Shown: positions 43,465 through 52,091, numbered from the stretch's first letter. The stretch is DNA of 64,000 nt from Micromonospora sonchi (GCF_014646235.1 NZ_BMNB01000020.1:46617-110616); one strand, 5' to 3'. Numbers and translations are program-made. Notes: generated by a model not told the origin, from the letters alone.

Positions 43465-43756
43465 TCCGCGCATCCTCGCCGACGTCCTCGCCCTCGTGGC
43501 GGAACTGGCCGGCGACTGGGAGTACGACGACCCGATCACCCCCGACACCCGGTTCCTCGCCGACCTGGGGCTCGAGTCGCTGGACCTGGTGGTGTTGGGC
43601 ACCGCGCTCCAGCATCGCCACGGGCCCCTGCCGTTCGCCGAGTTCCTCGCCGAGCTGGGCCGTCGTCCGGTCGACACCCGCGACGTCACCGTCATGGAAC
43701 TGGTGGACTTCCTCGGCGCGCACCGCCCGGTGCCGGCTCCGGGGGGTGCGCTCTGA
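43454..43756 (+). CDS. Free-standing acyl carrier protein
   Basis: 100 residues with a phosphopantetheine attachment site in LADLGLESLDLVVLGTALQH (Ser in LES). Its ATG lies inside the end of the KS-AT-DH gene (11-base overlap) and its stop overlaps the next ATG (TGATG). It presumably carries a starter, an extender or the finished acyl chain between the two large synthases and the tailoring enzymes. The helix following the Ser is longer and more acidic than in the built-in ACP, suggesting a different partner. Confidence 0.88.
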   Translation: MSADPRILADVLALVAELAGDWEYDDPITPDTRFLADLGLESLDLVVLGTALQHRHGPLPFAEFLAELGRRPVDTRDVTVMELVDFLGAHRPVPAPGGAL

Positions 43757-45375
43757 TGGTGCAGACGCTGCTGATCGGCCTGGACGGGGCCACCTTCACC
43801 GTCCTGGACCCACTGATGCGCTCCGGTGTCATGCCGGCCCTGCGGGACCTGACCCAGCGTGGGGTCCGCGCCCCGCTGCGCAGCGTGATGCCGCCGCTGA
43901 CCCCACCCGGCTGGACGTCGCTGGTGACCGGGCAGCGCCCGGGCCGCCACGGCGTCTTCGACTTCTTCCGCAAGGTGTCGTCCGACGGCGAGTACTTCCG
44001 GCTCACCACCGCCCAGGATGTCGCCACGCCCTCAATCTGGTCGTTGGCGAGCGCCCACGGCAGGAAGGTGGTGGCGCTGAACTTCCCGGTCATGTTCCCG
44101 CCACCGGCGGTGCACGGCTACGTGGTACCGGGCGGCTGGATGCCGTGGCGGCAGCTGCGCCTCGGTTGCCACCCGCCGGAGCTGTTCGACCAGCTCCGTG
44201 AGCTGCCGAGCTTCAACCCGCGGGAGCTGGCGCTGGACATGGCGCTGGAGGCGAAGACGGTGGAGGGCTGCCCCGACGAGGAGTACGCGGACTGGGTGGA
44301 CCTGCACGTCCGGCGCGAACAGCGGTGGTTCGAGGTGGCGCGGCACTTGCTGACCCGCGAGCCGGCCGACCTGGTGGGCATCGTCTTCGACGGCGTGGAC
44401 AAGCTCCAACACCTGTGCTGGCGCTTCCTCGACCCGGCCGCGCTGGCCGCGCCGCAGGCCGGCTGGGGTGCGGACATCACGGCGCGCTGCCTGCGCTACT
44501 TCCGGGAGTTGGACAACCACATCGCGGCGCTGGTGGACCTGGCCGGTCCCGAAGCCACCGTCATCCTGGCCTCGGATCACGGCTTCGGTCCGACCACCGA
44601 GATGTTCTACCTGAACGCCTGGCTGGCCCAGGCCGGCTACCTGAGCTGGGCCGACCGCGGCGGCCCCGTGGACAGCGCGGCCCCGCGCGTCGGCTTCCAC
44701 GACATGACCCGGCACGTCCAACTGCTCGACTGGGACCGGACGCTCGCCTACGCCGCGACACCGAGCAGCCAGGGCATCCACATCGTCTGCCGGGAGCCGG
44801 GCACCGACCGGCCGCTGCCGGCGTCGCGCCGCCGGCAGATCCGCGACGATCTGGTCGCCGACCTGCGCGCCGCCCGGCATCCGGTCACGGGCGACCCACT
44901 GGTCTCGCGCATCTGGACCGCCGAGGAGGCGTTCGCCGGGCCGTTCGAGGAGCTGGCACCGGACGTCTCCGTCGAGCTGTACGAAGGTGCCGCGATCTCG
45001 ATCCTGCGGTCCGACACCGTGGTCCGGCCGCAACCACAGCCGAAGGGCAACCACCGGTGGGAAGGCATCTTCCTCGCCTGCGGTCCGGCGATCCGCTCGG
45101 GGGTGACCGTGCCGGAGCTGCCCATTGTGGACGTGGCACCCCTGGTGCTGCACAGCCTGGGCGTGCCGGTGCCCGACGACCTGGACGGCCGGGTGCCGGA
45201 AGCGGTGCTGGTGCCGGGCGCGGCCACGAAACCTCCCGCGCCGCCCACCACCCCGCCACCGCCACCGCCCCCGCCGCCCCCACCGGCTCAGCCGACGGCG
45301 ACCGAGGCGGTCTACGACAGCGACTCGGAACTCGTGATCGTTTCGCGCCTACGGGCGCTCGGATATCTGGACTGA
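43756..45375 (+). CDS. Alkaline-phosphatase-superfamily enzyme with polyproline tail
   Basis: 539 residues. Type I phosphodiesterase/nucleotide-pyrophosphatase fold (about 1-470): LLIGLDGATFTVLDPL with the first metal Asp, PPLTPPGWTSLVTG with the likely Thr nucleophile, FDGVDKLQHLCW and ILASDHGFGPTTE. Near the C-terminus an uninterrupted run of Pro (PPTTPPPPPP) separates a short tail (VIVSRLRALGYLD), which reads like a docking or oligomerisation peptide. No signal peptide. It is paralogous to the divergent enzyme at 28979. Overlap with the ACP gene implies stoichiometric expression. It could transfer or hydrolyse a phosphate ester on the ACP-bound or released lipid; this is inference. Confidence 0.85.
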   Translation: MVQTLLIGLDGATFTVLDPLMRSGVMPALRDLTQRGVRAPLRSVMPPLTPPGWTSLVTGQRPGRHGVFDFFRKVSSDGEYFRLTTAQDVATPSIWSLASAHGRKVVALNFPVMFPPPAVHGYVVPGGWMPWRQLRLGCHPPELFDQLRELPSFNPRELALDMALEAKTVEGCPDEEYADWVDLHVRREQRWFEVARHLLTREPADLVGIVFDGVDKLQHLCWRFLDPAALAAPQAGWGADITARCLRYFRELDNHIAALVDLAGPEATVILASDHGFGPTTEMFYLNAWLAQAGYLSWADRGGPVDSAAPRVGFHDMTRHVQLLDWDRTLAYAATPSSQGIHIVCREPGTDRPLPASRRRQIRDDLVADLRAARHPVTGDPLVSRIWTAEEAFAGPFEELAPDVSVELYEGAAISILRSDTVVRPQPQPKGNHRWEGIFLACGPAIRSGVTVPELPIVDVAPLVLHSLGVPVPDDLDGRVPEAVLVPGAATKPPAPPTTPPPPPPPPPPPAQPTATEAVYDSDSELVIVSRLRALGYLD

Positions 45376-45386
45376 GGGAGGGACAC

Positions 45387-46238
45387 ATGCCGAAGGTAAC
45401 CCTTCCGAGCGGGCTCAGGCTGCACTACCAGCGGATCGGCTCGGGGCCCGACGTGGTCATGGTGCACGGCCTCACCGGCAACCTCGCGGTCTGGCACCTG
45501 CGGATCGCGTCCCTGCTGATCGACCGCTCAAGGCTGCTCACCTACGACCTGCGCGGCCACGGCTACAGCGACATGCCACCGTCCGGCTACTGCCTGGACC
45601 AGATGGCCGCCGACCTGCTCGACCTGCTCGACGCCCTCGACATCGAGCGGCCGTACGTCGTCGGGCACAGCTTCGGGGCGGACATCGCCCTCTACTTCGC
45701 CCACCACCATCCCGAGCGGGTACGCGCCGTGGTCGCCATCGAAGCCGTCCTGCCCGCCATGATGTACCTGCGGGCCGGGAACGACTGGCAGGGCTGGTCG
45801 GACTGGGCGGCCGTGCTGGCGCAGTCCGGGCATCCCGTCCCCCCGGAACGCCGCACCGACCTGGGCTATTTGCTGCGGCTCAGCCTCAAGGTGCCCAAGC
45901 GGTGGGGACCGTTGCAGGGCTTGCCGCGCAACCCCGCCCCGTTCCTGCGGTTGCTGGACGAGACCACCATGGCGTCCGAGGTCGCGCAGGTCGGCGGTTT
46001 GCCGGCCGAGGCCATCCCGGAGATCCGCAGCGCCGTGACCCTCGTCTACTGCGAGGGCTCCGCCCTGCTGGGGACGTTCGACTACCTGCGCGAGCGGCTC
46101 CCCGACGTGCACCCCGTGCTGCTGCCGCGTACCGAGTGGGGGCACTTCGGGCCGCTTGAGCAGCCGGACGAGGTGGCCCGGCACATCCTCGGCGCCCTCG
46201 GGCCCGCCGAACCGTCGACCGCGACCGCGCAGGGCTGA
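45387..46238 (+). CDS. Alpha/beta-hydrolase (probable acyl thioesterase or esterase)
   Basis: 283 residues with a canonical alpha/beta-hydrolase fold: oxyanion region VVMVHGLTGN, LLTYDLRGHGYSD, nucleophile elbow VVGHSFGAD (Ser), a lid region (about 130-200) and the C-terminal His in TEWGHFGPLEQP; the acid is likely in the strand near VTLVYCEGS. GGGAGG lies shortly before ATG 45387. Within the lipid operon it is the only visible candidate for releasing the chain from an ACP, since neither synthase has a thioesterase domain. An editing or hydrolytic tailoring role is equally possible. Confidence 0.85.
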   Translation: MPKVTLPSGLRLHYQRIGSGPDVVMVHGLTGNLAVWHLRIASLLIDRSRLLTYDLRGHGYSDMPPSGYCLDQMAADLLDLLDALDIERPYVVGHSFGADIALYFAHHHPERVRAVVAIEAVLPAMMYLRAGNDWQGWSDWAAVLAQSGHPVPPERRTDLGYLLRLSLKVPKRWGPLQGLPRNPAPFLRLLDETTMASEVAQVGGLPAEAIPEIRSAVTLVYCEGSALLGTFDYLRERLPDVHPVLLPRTEWGHFGPLEQPDEVARHILGALGPAEPSTATAQG

Positions 46239-46241
46239 GCC

Positions 46242-47213
46242 ATGAGCGGTCGAATTCAGCAGCGAACGGCGGGCCCGGTCCTGGTGACGGGCGCGTCCGC
46301 TGGACTGGGCCTGGAGACGGCCCTGTACCTGGCGGAGCAGGGGCTTCCGGTGCACGCGACGGTGCGCGACGACGCCACCCGACAGGACGTCCTGCGCGCG
46401 GCGGCAGAGCGGAACGTCGGGCTGCGCGTCCTGCGCCTGGACCTGACCGACCCGGCGAGCATCGACCAGGCCGTGCGCACGGTGGTCGACGAGGCGGGCG
46501 GAATCTACGCCCTGGTCAACAACGGCGGTATCGGGCTACGCGGTTGCCTGGAGGATCTGTCGGACCGCGAGGTCCGGCACCTGTTCGAGACGAACGTGCT
46601 CGGCACCCTGGCCGTGACCCGGGCGGTGCTGCCGCACATGCGCCGCGCGGGCCGGGGCCGGGTGGTGACGATCTCGTCCGTGGGCGGTCGGATCTCGTCC
46701 TTCGGGGTCGGGGCGTACTGCGCCACGAAGTTCGCCCAGGAGGGATTCGGCGAGGCGCTGGCCCTGGAGGTGGCGCCGTTCGGCATCCGGTCGGTGCTCA
46801 TCGAACCTGGGATGATCAAGACGACCCGGTGGACCACGAACCGGGGGGTCGCGGCCGGCGCCCTGGATCCGGGCAGCCCGTACCGGGAGATGTTCGTCGC
46901 CGCCGAGGAGGTGGCGGACCGGATCGTCGACCGCAGCCGGACACGCCCCGTCGACGTGGCGAAGGCCGTGCACCGGGCGATCACCGCCGAGCACCCGAGG
47001 ATGCGGTACGTCGTCGGCCGGCCGGCGTCCGTGGTGATCCGGATGCGCAGGTTCCTGCCGGAACCGCTCTTCGAGCGTGTCTACTTCGGTCCGTTCCTGC
47101 GGCGGCTGAGACGGGCGCACGCCGGCGCCACAAAACCGCCCGCCGATCCGCAGGCCGGCGATGCCACCCCACCGCCCGCCGACCCGCGGGCCGGCGCCCG
47201 AGGAGGTGCCTGA
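46242..47213 (+). CDS. Short-chain dehydrogenase/reductase
   Basis: 323 residues. Classical SDR: VLVTGASAGLGLETALYLAE (TGxxxGxG), an Asp after beta-3 (LDLTD), NNGGIG in place of NNAG, Ser in TISSVGG, and YCATKF giving the YxxxK pair. The C-terminal 40 residues are a Pro/Ala/Gly tail. It starts three bases after the hydrolase stop and overlaps the first glycosyltransferase start (ATGA-type). It may reduce or oxidise a hydroxyl or keto group on the lipid before glycosylation. Cofactor preference cannot be fixed, although the absence of an acidic residue at the end of beta-2 favours NADP(H). Confidence 0.9.
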   Translation: MSGRIQQRTAGPVLVTGASAGLGLETALYLAEQGLPVHATVRDDATRQDVLRAAAERNVGLRVLRLDLTDPASIDQAVRTVVDEAGGIYALVNNGGIGLRGCLEDLSDREVRHLFETNVLGTLAVTRAVLPHMRRAGRGRVVTISSVGGRISSFGVGAYCATKFAQEGFGEALALEVAPFGIRSVLIEPGMIKTTRWTTNRGVAAGALDPGSPYREMFVAAEEVADRIVDRSRTRPVDVAKAVHRAITAEHPRMRYVVGRPASVVIRMRRFLPEPLFERVYFGPFLRRLRRAHAGATKPPADPQAGDATPPPADPRAGARGGA

Positions 47214-48526
47214 TGGCTCGTTTCCTGGTCACCTGCTGGCCGTTCGAGGGGCACGTGTTCCCGCAGCTGAGCATTGCGACGGCGCTGCGCGAGCGGGGCC
47301 ACGAGGTGGCTTTCTACACGGCAGAGCGGGCCCGACCCACGATCGAGCAGGCCGGCTTCGCGGTCTTTCCCTTCGATCGGGTCCCGGCGGACCACTGGCA
47401 GGTCGTGCAGGACATGGAGCGGCGGCGCAACACCCGCCGCCAGTCGCGCCGGGTGGCGTACCAGGCGTTCCGGCACTGGTTGGTGGAGTCCATCCCGGAC
47501 CAGGTGGCCGACCTGGAGCCGCTGCTGCGGCGGTGGCGGCCGGACGTGCTGATCACCGACCTGTCCATGTGGGCGCCGATCGTGGTGCTCTGGCAACGCG
47601 ACAGGATTCCGGTCGCGCTCTCCTGCACACTGATGGGCCCGATGATTCCCGGGCCGGGGGCGCCGCCGTGGGGGTTCGGGCTCGCCCCGGCGAACTCGGC
47701 CTGGACCCGACTACGCAACCGGGCCCTCAACCGGCTCACCGACCTCGCCGCCACCGGCGTACGCCGCCGCGTCGACGCCATCCGCGCCGAACACGACCTA
47801 CCCCCACTCGGCGAATCCGTCAACGCCTTCACCGCCCGCCTCCCCCTCTACCTCGTCGGCAACATCCCCCAACTCGACCACCACCGCACCGACCTACCCC
47901 CCACCGTCCACTACGTCGGCCCATGCGTGTGGCACCCACCCGCCACCGACACGGACAGGACCTGGATGAGCTCTATCCCGACCGACACTCCGTGGGTGCA
48001 CGTGACGGAGGGGACCTCGCACCATCAGTCGGACCCGTTCCTGCTGCGGGCCGCCGTCCGCGGACTCGCCGGAGAACCCGTCCAAGTCATCGCCACCACC
48101 GGCACCCAACGCGACCCCCACACCCTCCACCTCGACCCACCCGCACCCAACATCCACACCACCCAATGGCTCAGCCACACCCACCTCCTCCCCCACTGCG
48201 CCGCCGTCATCACCACCGGCGGGCCGGCGACCATCATGGCCGCCCTCCAACACGGCAAACCCCTCATCATCGTCCCCACCACCTGGGACAAACCCGACAA
48301 CGCCCGACGCATCACCGACGCCGGACTCGGCATCACCATCAACCCCAAACACTGCACCCCCAACCGCCTCCGCACCGCCACCCAAGAAATCCTCACCAAC
48401 CCCACCTACCGCACCAACGCCCACACCATCGCCCAACACCTCGCCACCACCAACGGACCCACCCACGCCGCCCACCTCCTCGAAACCCTCACCACCCACC
48501 ACACGACGGAGGTGTCACAACCATGA
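47213..48526 (+). CDS. GT1-family (MGT-type) glycosyltransferase, copy A
   Basis: 437 residues, GT-B fold. The N-terminal acceptor domain begins ARFLVTCWPFEGHVFPQLSI, typical of macrolide/UGT-like glycosyltransferases. The C-terminal donor domain has HVTEGTSHHQSD, APNIHTTQWLSH, LPHCAAVITTGGPATIMAAL and PTTWDKPDNARRI, where the usual HGG of the donor motif is replaced by TGG. It is nearly identical to the next glycosyltransferase except residues 50-87 and the last few residues. The start overlaps the SDR stop. It probably attaches a sugar to the product of the synthases. Several stretches are strikingly C-rich with A/C-ending codons. Confidence 0.88.
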   Translation: MARFLVTCWPFEGHVFPQLSIATALRERGHEVAFYTAERARPTIEQAGFAVFPFDRVPADHWQVVQDMERRRNTRRQSRRVAYQAFRHWLVESIPDQVADLEPLLRRWRPDVLITDLSMWAPIVVLWQRDRIPVALSCTLMGPMIPGPGAPPWGFGLAPANSAWTRLRNRALNRLTDLAATGVRRRVDAIRAEHDLPPLGESVNAFTARLPLYLVGNIPQLDHHRTDLPPTVHYVGPCVWHPPATDTDRTWMSSIPTDTPWVHVTEGTSHHQSDPFLLRAAVRGLAGEPVQVIATTGTQRDPHTLHLDPPAPNIHTTQWLSHTHLLPHCAAVITTGGPATIMAALQHGKPLIIVPTTWDKPDNARRITDAGLGITINPKHCTPNRLRTATQEILTNPTYRTNAHTIAQHLATTNGPTHAAHLLETLTTHHTTEVSQP

Positions 48527-48603
48527 CCGCACCCGAATCGCCTACAACGGCCGCAGCCCAGGCACAGGCGGGCATCCGCGCCGTCAAGGGGGGTGGGCGC
48601 TGA
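48523..48603 (+). CDS. 26-residue ORF coupling the two glycosyltransferases
   Basis: ATG 48523 overlaps the stop of copy A, and the TGA at 48601-48603 overlaps the ATG of copy B. GGAGG lies ten bases before the start. The product would be 26 residues, Ala-rich with a basic end (GIRAVKGGGR) and no known fold. It may be a coupling peptide keeping ribosomes on the message, or a relic of the C-terminus lost in the duplication. Expression is plausible from the overlaps alone. Confidence 0.45.
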   Translation: MTAPESPTTAAAQAQAGIRAVKGGGR

Positions 48604-49952
48604 TGGCCCGCTTCCTGGTCACCTGCTGGCCGTTCACCGGGCACGTGTTCCCGCAGCTGAGCATTGCGACTGCGCTGCGCGAGCGGGGCCACGAGGTGGC
48701 GTTCTACACCGGAGAGAAGGCCCGGTCCACGATCGAACAGGCCGGTTTCCCGGTCTTCGGGTTCTCGTTCGTCGACGAGCGGCGGGTGTACTCGTTGATC
48801 GAGGTGTTGGAGCGGGGTGAACCCGGCAACCGCCCGAAGCCCGGGTTGCTCCGGGACACCCTCCGGCACTGGTTGGTGGAGACCATCCCGGACCAGGTGG
48901 CCGACCTGGAGCCGCTGCTGCGGCGGTGGCGGCCGGACGTGCTGATCACCGACCTGTCCATGTGGGCGCCGATCGTGGTGCTCTGGCAACGCGACCACAT
49001 CCCCGTCGCGCTCGCCTCCACCTTCCTGGGCCCACTCATCCCGGGACCCGGCGCACCGCCGTGGGGGTTCGGGCTCGCCCCGGCGAACTCGGCCTGGGCC
49101 CGACTACGCAACCGGGCCCTCAACCGGCTCACCGACCTCGCCGCCACCGGCGTACGCCGCCGCGTCGACGCCATCCGCGCCGAACACGACCTACCCCCAC
49201 TCGGCGAATCCGTCAACGCCTTCACCGCCCGCCTCCCCCTCTACCTCGTCGGCAACATCCCCCAACTCGACCACCACCGCACCGACCTACCCCCCACCGT
49301 CCACTACGTCGGCCCATGCATCTGGCACCCACCCGCCACCGACACGGACAGGACCTGGATGAGCTCTATCCCGACCGACACTCCGTGGGTGCACGTGACG
49401 GAGGGGACCTCGCACCATCAGTCGGACCCGTTCCTGCTGCGCGCCGCCGTCCGCGGACTCGCCGGAGAACCCGTCCAAGTCATCGCCACCACCGGCACCC
49501 AACGCGACCCCCACACCCTCCACCTCGACCCACCCGCACCCAACATCCACACCACCCAATGGCTCAGCCACACCCACCTCCTCCCCCACTGCGCCGCCGT
49601 CATCACCACCGGCGGAGCGGCGACCATCATGGCCGCCCTCCAACACGGCAAACCCCTCATCATCGTCCCCACCACCTGGGACAAACCCGACAACGCCCGA
49701 CGCATCACCGACGCCGGACTCGGCATCACCATCAACCCCAAACACTGCACCCCCAACCGCCTCCGCACCGCCACCCAAGAAATCCTCACCAACCCCACCT
49801 ACCGCACCAACGCCCACACCATCGCCCAACACCTCGCCACCACCAACGGACCCACCCACGCCGCCCACCTCCTCGAAACCCTCACCACCCACCGCACGGC
49901 GGCACCCGAGCCGAATCACCGGCGTGCCCTACGGGCCAGGAGAGAGACATGA
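48603..49952 (+). CDS. GT1-family (MGT-type) glycosyltransferase, copy B
   Basis: 449 residues, same architecture as copy A: ARFLVTCWPFTGHVFPQLSI at the N-terminus and TTGGAATIMAAL in the donor site. Residues 50-88 (beginning PVFGFSFVDERRVYSLIEVL) share almost nothing with copy A, whereas flanking residues are practically identical. That segment lies in the acceptor half of GT-B enzymes, so the two copies may recognise different acceptors or act in sequence to build a disaccharide. The C-terminal tail is 11 residues longer and basic (HRRALRARRET). Its stop overlaps the ATG of the secreted protein gene. Confidence 0.88.
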   Translation: MARFLVTCWPFTGHVFPQLSIATALRERGHEVAFYTGEKARSTIEQAGFPVFGFSFVDERRVYSLIEVLERGEPGNRPKPGLLRDTLRHWLVETIPDQVADLEPLLRRWRPDVLITDLSMWAPIVVLWQRDHIPVALASTFLGPLIPGPGAPPWGFGLAPANSAWARLRNRALNRLTDLAATGVRRRVDAIRAEHDLPPLGESVNAFTARLPLYLVGNIPQLDHHRTDLPPTVHYVGPCIWHPPATDTDRTWMSSIPTDTPWVHVTEGTSHHQSDPFLLRAAVRGLAGEPVQVIATTGTQRDPHTLHLDPPAPNIHTTQWLSHTHLLPHCAAVITTGGAATIMAALQHGKPLIIVPTTWDKPDNARRITDAGLGITINPKHCTPNRLRTATQEILTNPTYRTNAHTIAQHLATTNGPTHAAHLLETLTTHRTAAPEPNHRRALRARRET

Positions 49953-52042
49953 AAGCGAGATCCAAGCTGCTGCCGAGCCTGCTCGTCGTCGCCGTTGCCG
50001 TCGGGCTCACCCCGGTGACGGCCGTCCGGGCCGCGCCCCCCGGCTCGGAGAATATCGCCGATCGGGGCTTCGGCGACCCGCGCAACAACTTCGCGTGGTC
50101 CATGGCCTGGTTCAAGGGACGGCTCTACATCGGCACCGCCCGCAGCCAGACGTGCGTGGAGAAGGCCACGCTCGACTTCTACTACCCGAACCGGGGGTAC
50201 TACAACACCGAACCCAATCCGGAGGTGACCTGTCCGAGAGACCGGTACGACCTGGACCTGCGCGCCGAGATCTGGGAGTACACCCCGGAAACCCGGCGGT
50301 GGCGGTTGGCCCTGCGGTCACCGGCCGACCTGCCGAATCCGCGCGCCCGGGGAAAGTTCGTGGCCCGCGACATCGGCTTCCGCGGCATGCAGGTCTACAC
50401 CGAGCCCAGCGGCAAGCAGGCGCTCTACGTCTTCGGGGTCACCGCGAACGAGTACATCCCCGAGTTGGCGGCGGTGAACTCGCCGCGCATCCTGCGGACC
50501 ACAAACGGCCAGACGTTCACCCCGTTGTCCGGCGGGCCGGGCAGCATCGACACCCCCTACGGACGGCGGCCGGCCATGGGGTACCGCGCCACCGCAGTGC
50601 ACAAGGGCCGGCTGTTCGTGACCGCCACCAGCGGCTTCACCGGCGACGGCGCCGTCGTCGAGGTCAAGGAGCCGTGGAGCAAGAAGCCACGGTACGAACA
50701 GATCAGCCCGGCGGGGTTGAGCGTCTTCGAGATGAAGACGTTCAACGGAAAGCTCTACGTCGGGGCGGGCGACGCGCGTACCGGCTACTCGGTGTGGCGG
50801 ACGAACGCGGCCGGTCGTTCACCCACCTTCACCCCGGTGGTGACCGGCGGTGCGGGACGGGGTTCGGAGGTCACCTCGGTCGTGTCGATGCGGGTATTCA
50901 AGGACCGCCTGTACGTCGGCTCCAGCGGCTGGTACTCCGCGCTCTTCCCGGCCTCGGAACTGATCCGGATCAACGCCGACGACAGCTGGTCGCTGATCGT
51001 GGGCAACTCCCGCTCCACGGATGGGGAGAGGTTCCGACACCCGCTCAGCGGGCTGCCGGACGGATTCGGCAACATCTTCAACGCCCACTTCTGGCGCATG
51101 CAACCGCACGCGGGGGCGCTGTATCTCGGCACCAACGACTGGAGCCACATCCTGCAGACGTTACCGGTGCTCAACCGGCGCCTGGCCGGCCAGTTCGGCT
51201 TCGACGTGTACGGCAGCTGCGACGGGCGATCCTGGTTCACGGCGACGACGAACGCCTTCGGTGCCAGCCCGTACCACTACGGCGTCAGGACGATGGCGTC
51301 CACGCCGGCCGGCGCCTTCTTCGGCAGCACCAACGACCTGTCCGGCACCGGGGTCTGGCGCGACTCGACGGCCTCGCCGTGCGCCGCGACCTCGAGCACG
51401 GCCTCGACGTCGGGGGCAGCGGTGCCGCGTCCGCCGACCGGGCTGACCGCCTCGGCCGGCCGCTGCGGCACGGTGCTCAGCTGGGACCGGGCGCCCGCCA
51501 CCACGAGCTACGCGGTCGAGCGCGCCGAACTGTACCGGGTCACCGGCGTCGGCCTCGCGCCGCCGCCACCGGTGCGCGACGGCTTCCGGCCGCCGACCCC
51601 GCCCGGCCTGATCCCGGGCGCATCCGGGCGGCCGTTCTCGATCCCGGGTTCCTTCGAGGTCATCGGCGTGTCGGCCAGCACCAGCTTCACCGATCGCACC
51701 GCCGTTGCCGGCGTCGGGTATCTCTACCGGCTGGTGCCGCGCGGCTCCGGATCGCGGCTCGCCGCGACCGCCGGCATCCTGCCGCAGGCCGAGGCACCGA
51801 TCCCGGCGGTGCTGCGCACCGGGGTGCTGCGGCTGGTGCGGCGGGAGCAGTTGAGCCGGTCGGTGGAGCAGCGGTTGGCGGAACTGGCGGAAACCCTCAC
51901 CGGTGACGCACCCCGCTACGCCGAGCTGCGGACGCTGCTCGACGGGCCGGCCCTGCGGCAGGTACGCGACTCGGCCGCGCGGGAGGACCTGTCCCACGGC
52001 ACGCTGCTCCAGCAGCGGCACGAGGCGGCGCGGCGGTGCTGA
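49949..52042 (+). CDS. Secreted propeller-like protein with fibronectin-like region
   Basis: 697 residues. Signal peptide 1-29 (MKARSKLLPSLLVVAVAVGL, cleavage near VRAAP). The main part (about 35-470) shows repeated blade-like strands with G(R/K)LY(I/V)G motifs: FKGRLYIGTARS, FNGKLYVGAGDA, FKDRLYVGSSGW, AGALYLGTNDW, typical of a beta-propeller. A fibronectin-III-like stretch follows (about 485-620, PPTGLTASAGRCGTVLSWDR), then a helical C-terminus. The start overlaps copy B by four bases with AGGAGAG before it, so it belongs to the lipid operon. Function is unknown; export or binding of the glycolipid at the cell surface is speculative. Confidence 0.78.
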   Translation: MKARSKLLPSLLVVAVAVGLTPVTAVRAAPPGSENIADRGFGDPRNNFAWSMAWFKGRLYIGTARSQTCVEKATLDFYYPNRGYYNTEPNPEVTCPRDRYDLDLRAEIWEYTPETRRWRLALRSPADLPNPRARGKFVARDIGFRGMQVYTEPSGKQALYVFGVTANEYIPELAAVNSPRILRTTNGQTFTPLSGGPGSIDTPYGRRPAMGYRATAVHKGRLFVTATSGFTGDGAVVEVKEPWSKKPRYEQISPAGLSVFEMKTFNGKLYVGAGDARTGYSVWRTNAAGRSPTFTPVVTGGAGRGSEVTSVVSMRVFKDRLYVGSSGWYSALFPASELIRINADDSWSLIVGNSRSTDGERFRHPLSGLPDGFGNIFNAHFWRMQPHAGALYLGTNDWSHILQTLPVLNRRLAGQFGFDVYGSCDGRSWFTATTNAFGASPYHYGVRTMASTPAGAFFGSTNDLSGTGVWRDSTASPCAATSSTASTSGAAVPRPPTGLTASAGRCGTVLSWDRAPATTSYAVERAELYRVTGVGLAPPPPVRDGFRPPTPPGLIPGASGRPFSIPGSFEVIGVSASTSFTDRTAVAGVGYLYRLVPRGSGSRLAATAGILPQAEAPIPAVLRTGVLRLVRREQLSRSVEQRLAELAETLTGDAPRYAELRTLLDGPALRQVRDSAAREDLSHGTLLQQRHEAARRC

Positions 52043-52058
52043 CGCAACGCGCGGTGAG

Positions 52059-52091
52059 TGGGGCGGTGGACGATCCCCGTCCACCGCCCCA
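52059..52091. terminator. Strong bidirectional hairpin after the lipid operon
   Basis: A perfect 14-bp stem (TGGGGCGGTGGACG at 52059-52072, CGTCCACCGCCCCA at 52078-52091) with a 5-base loop lies between the convergent stops at 52042 and 52098. It closes the long biosynthetic operon and the nuclease gene. No U-tract is present. Confidence 0.85.

Larger units (their letters stand above)
47213..49900 (+). repeat. 1.39-kb tandem gene duplication (glycosyltransferase pair)
   Basis: The two glycosyltransferase genes are direct repeats offset by 1,390 bases at their starts. By eye the sequence is almost identical from the start to about 47359/48749, and again from about 47474/48867 to 48500/49890 apart from a short patch near 47605-47665. 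Only a few scattered differences occur in the last 800 bases, for example GTG versus ATC in the Cys-x-Trp codon region and GGG-CCG versus GGA-GCG. This implies recent duplication or ongoing gene conversion. Confidence 0.9.

Noticed and set aside
47894..48502. Gly/Val-rich antisense frame over the glycosyltransferase donor domain, repeated at 49287-49919
   Set aside because: It exists because of the C-rich codon patches of the sense gene; the repeat follows the gene duplication.
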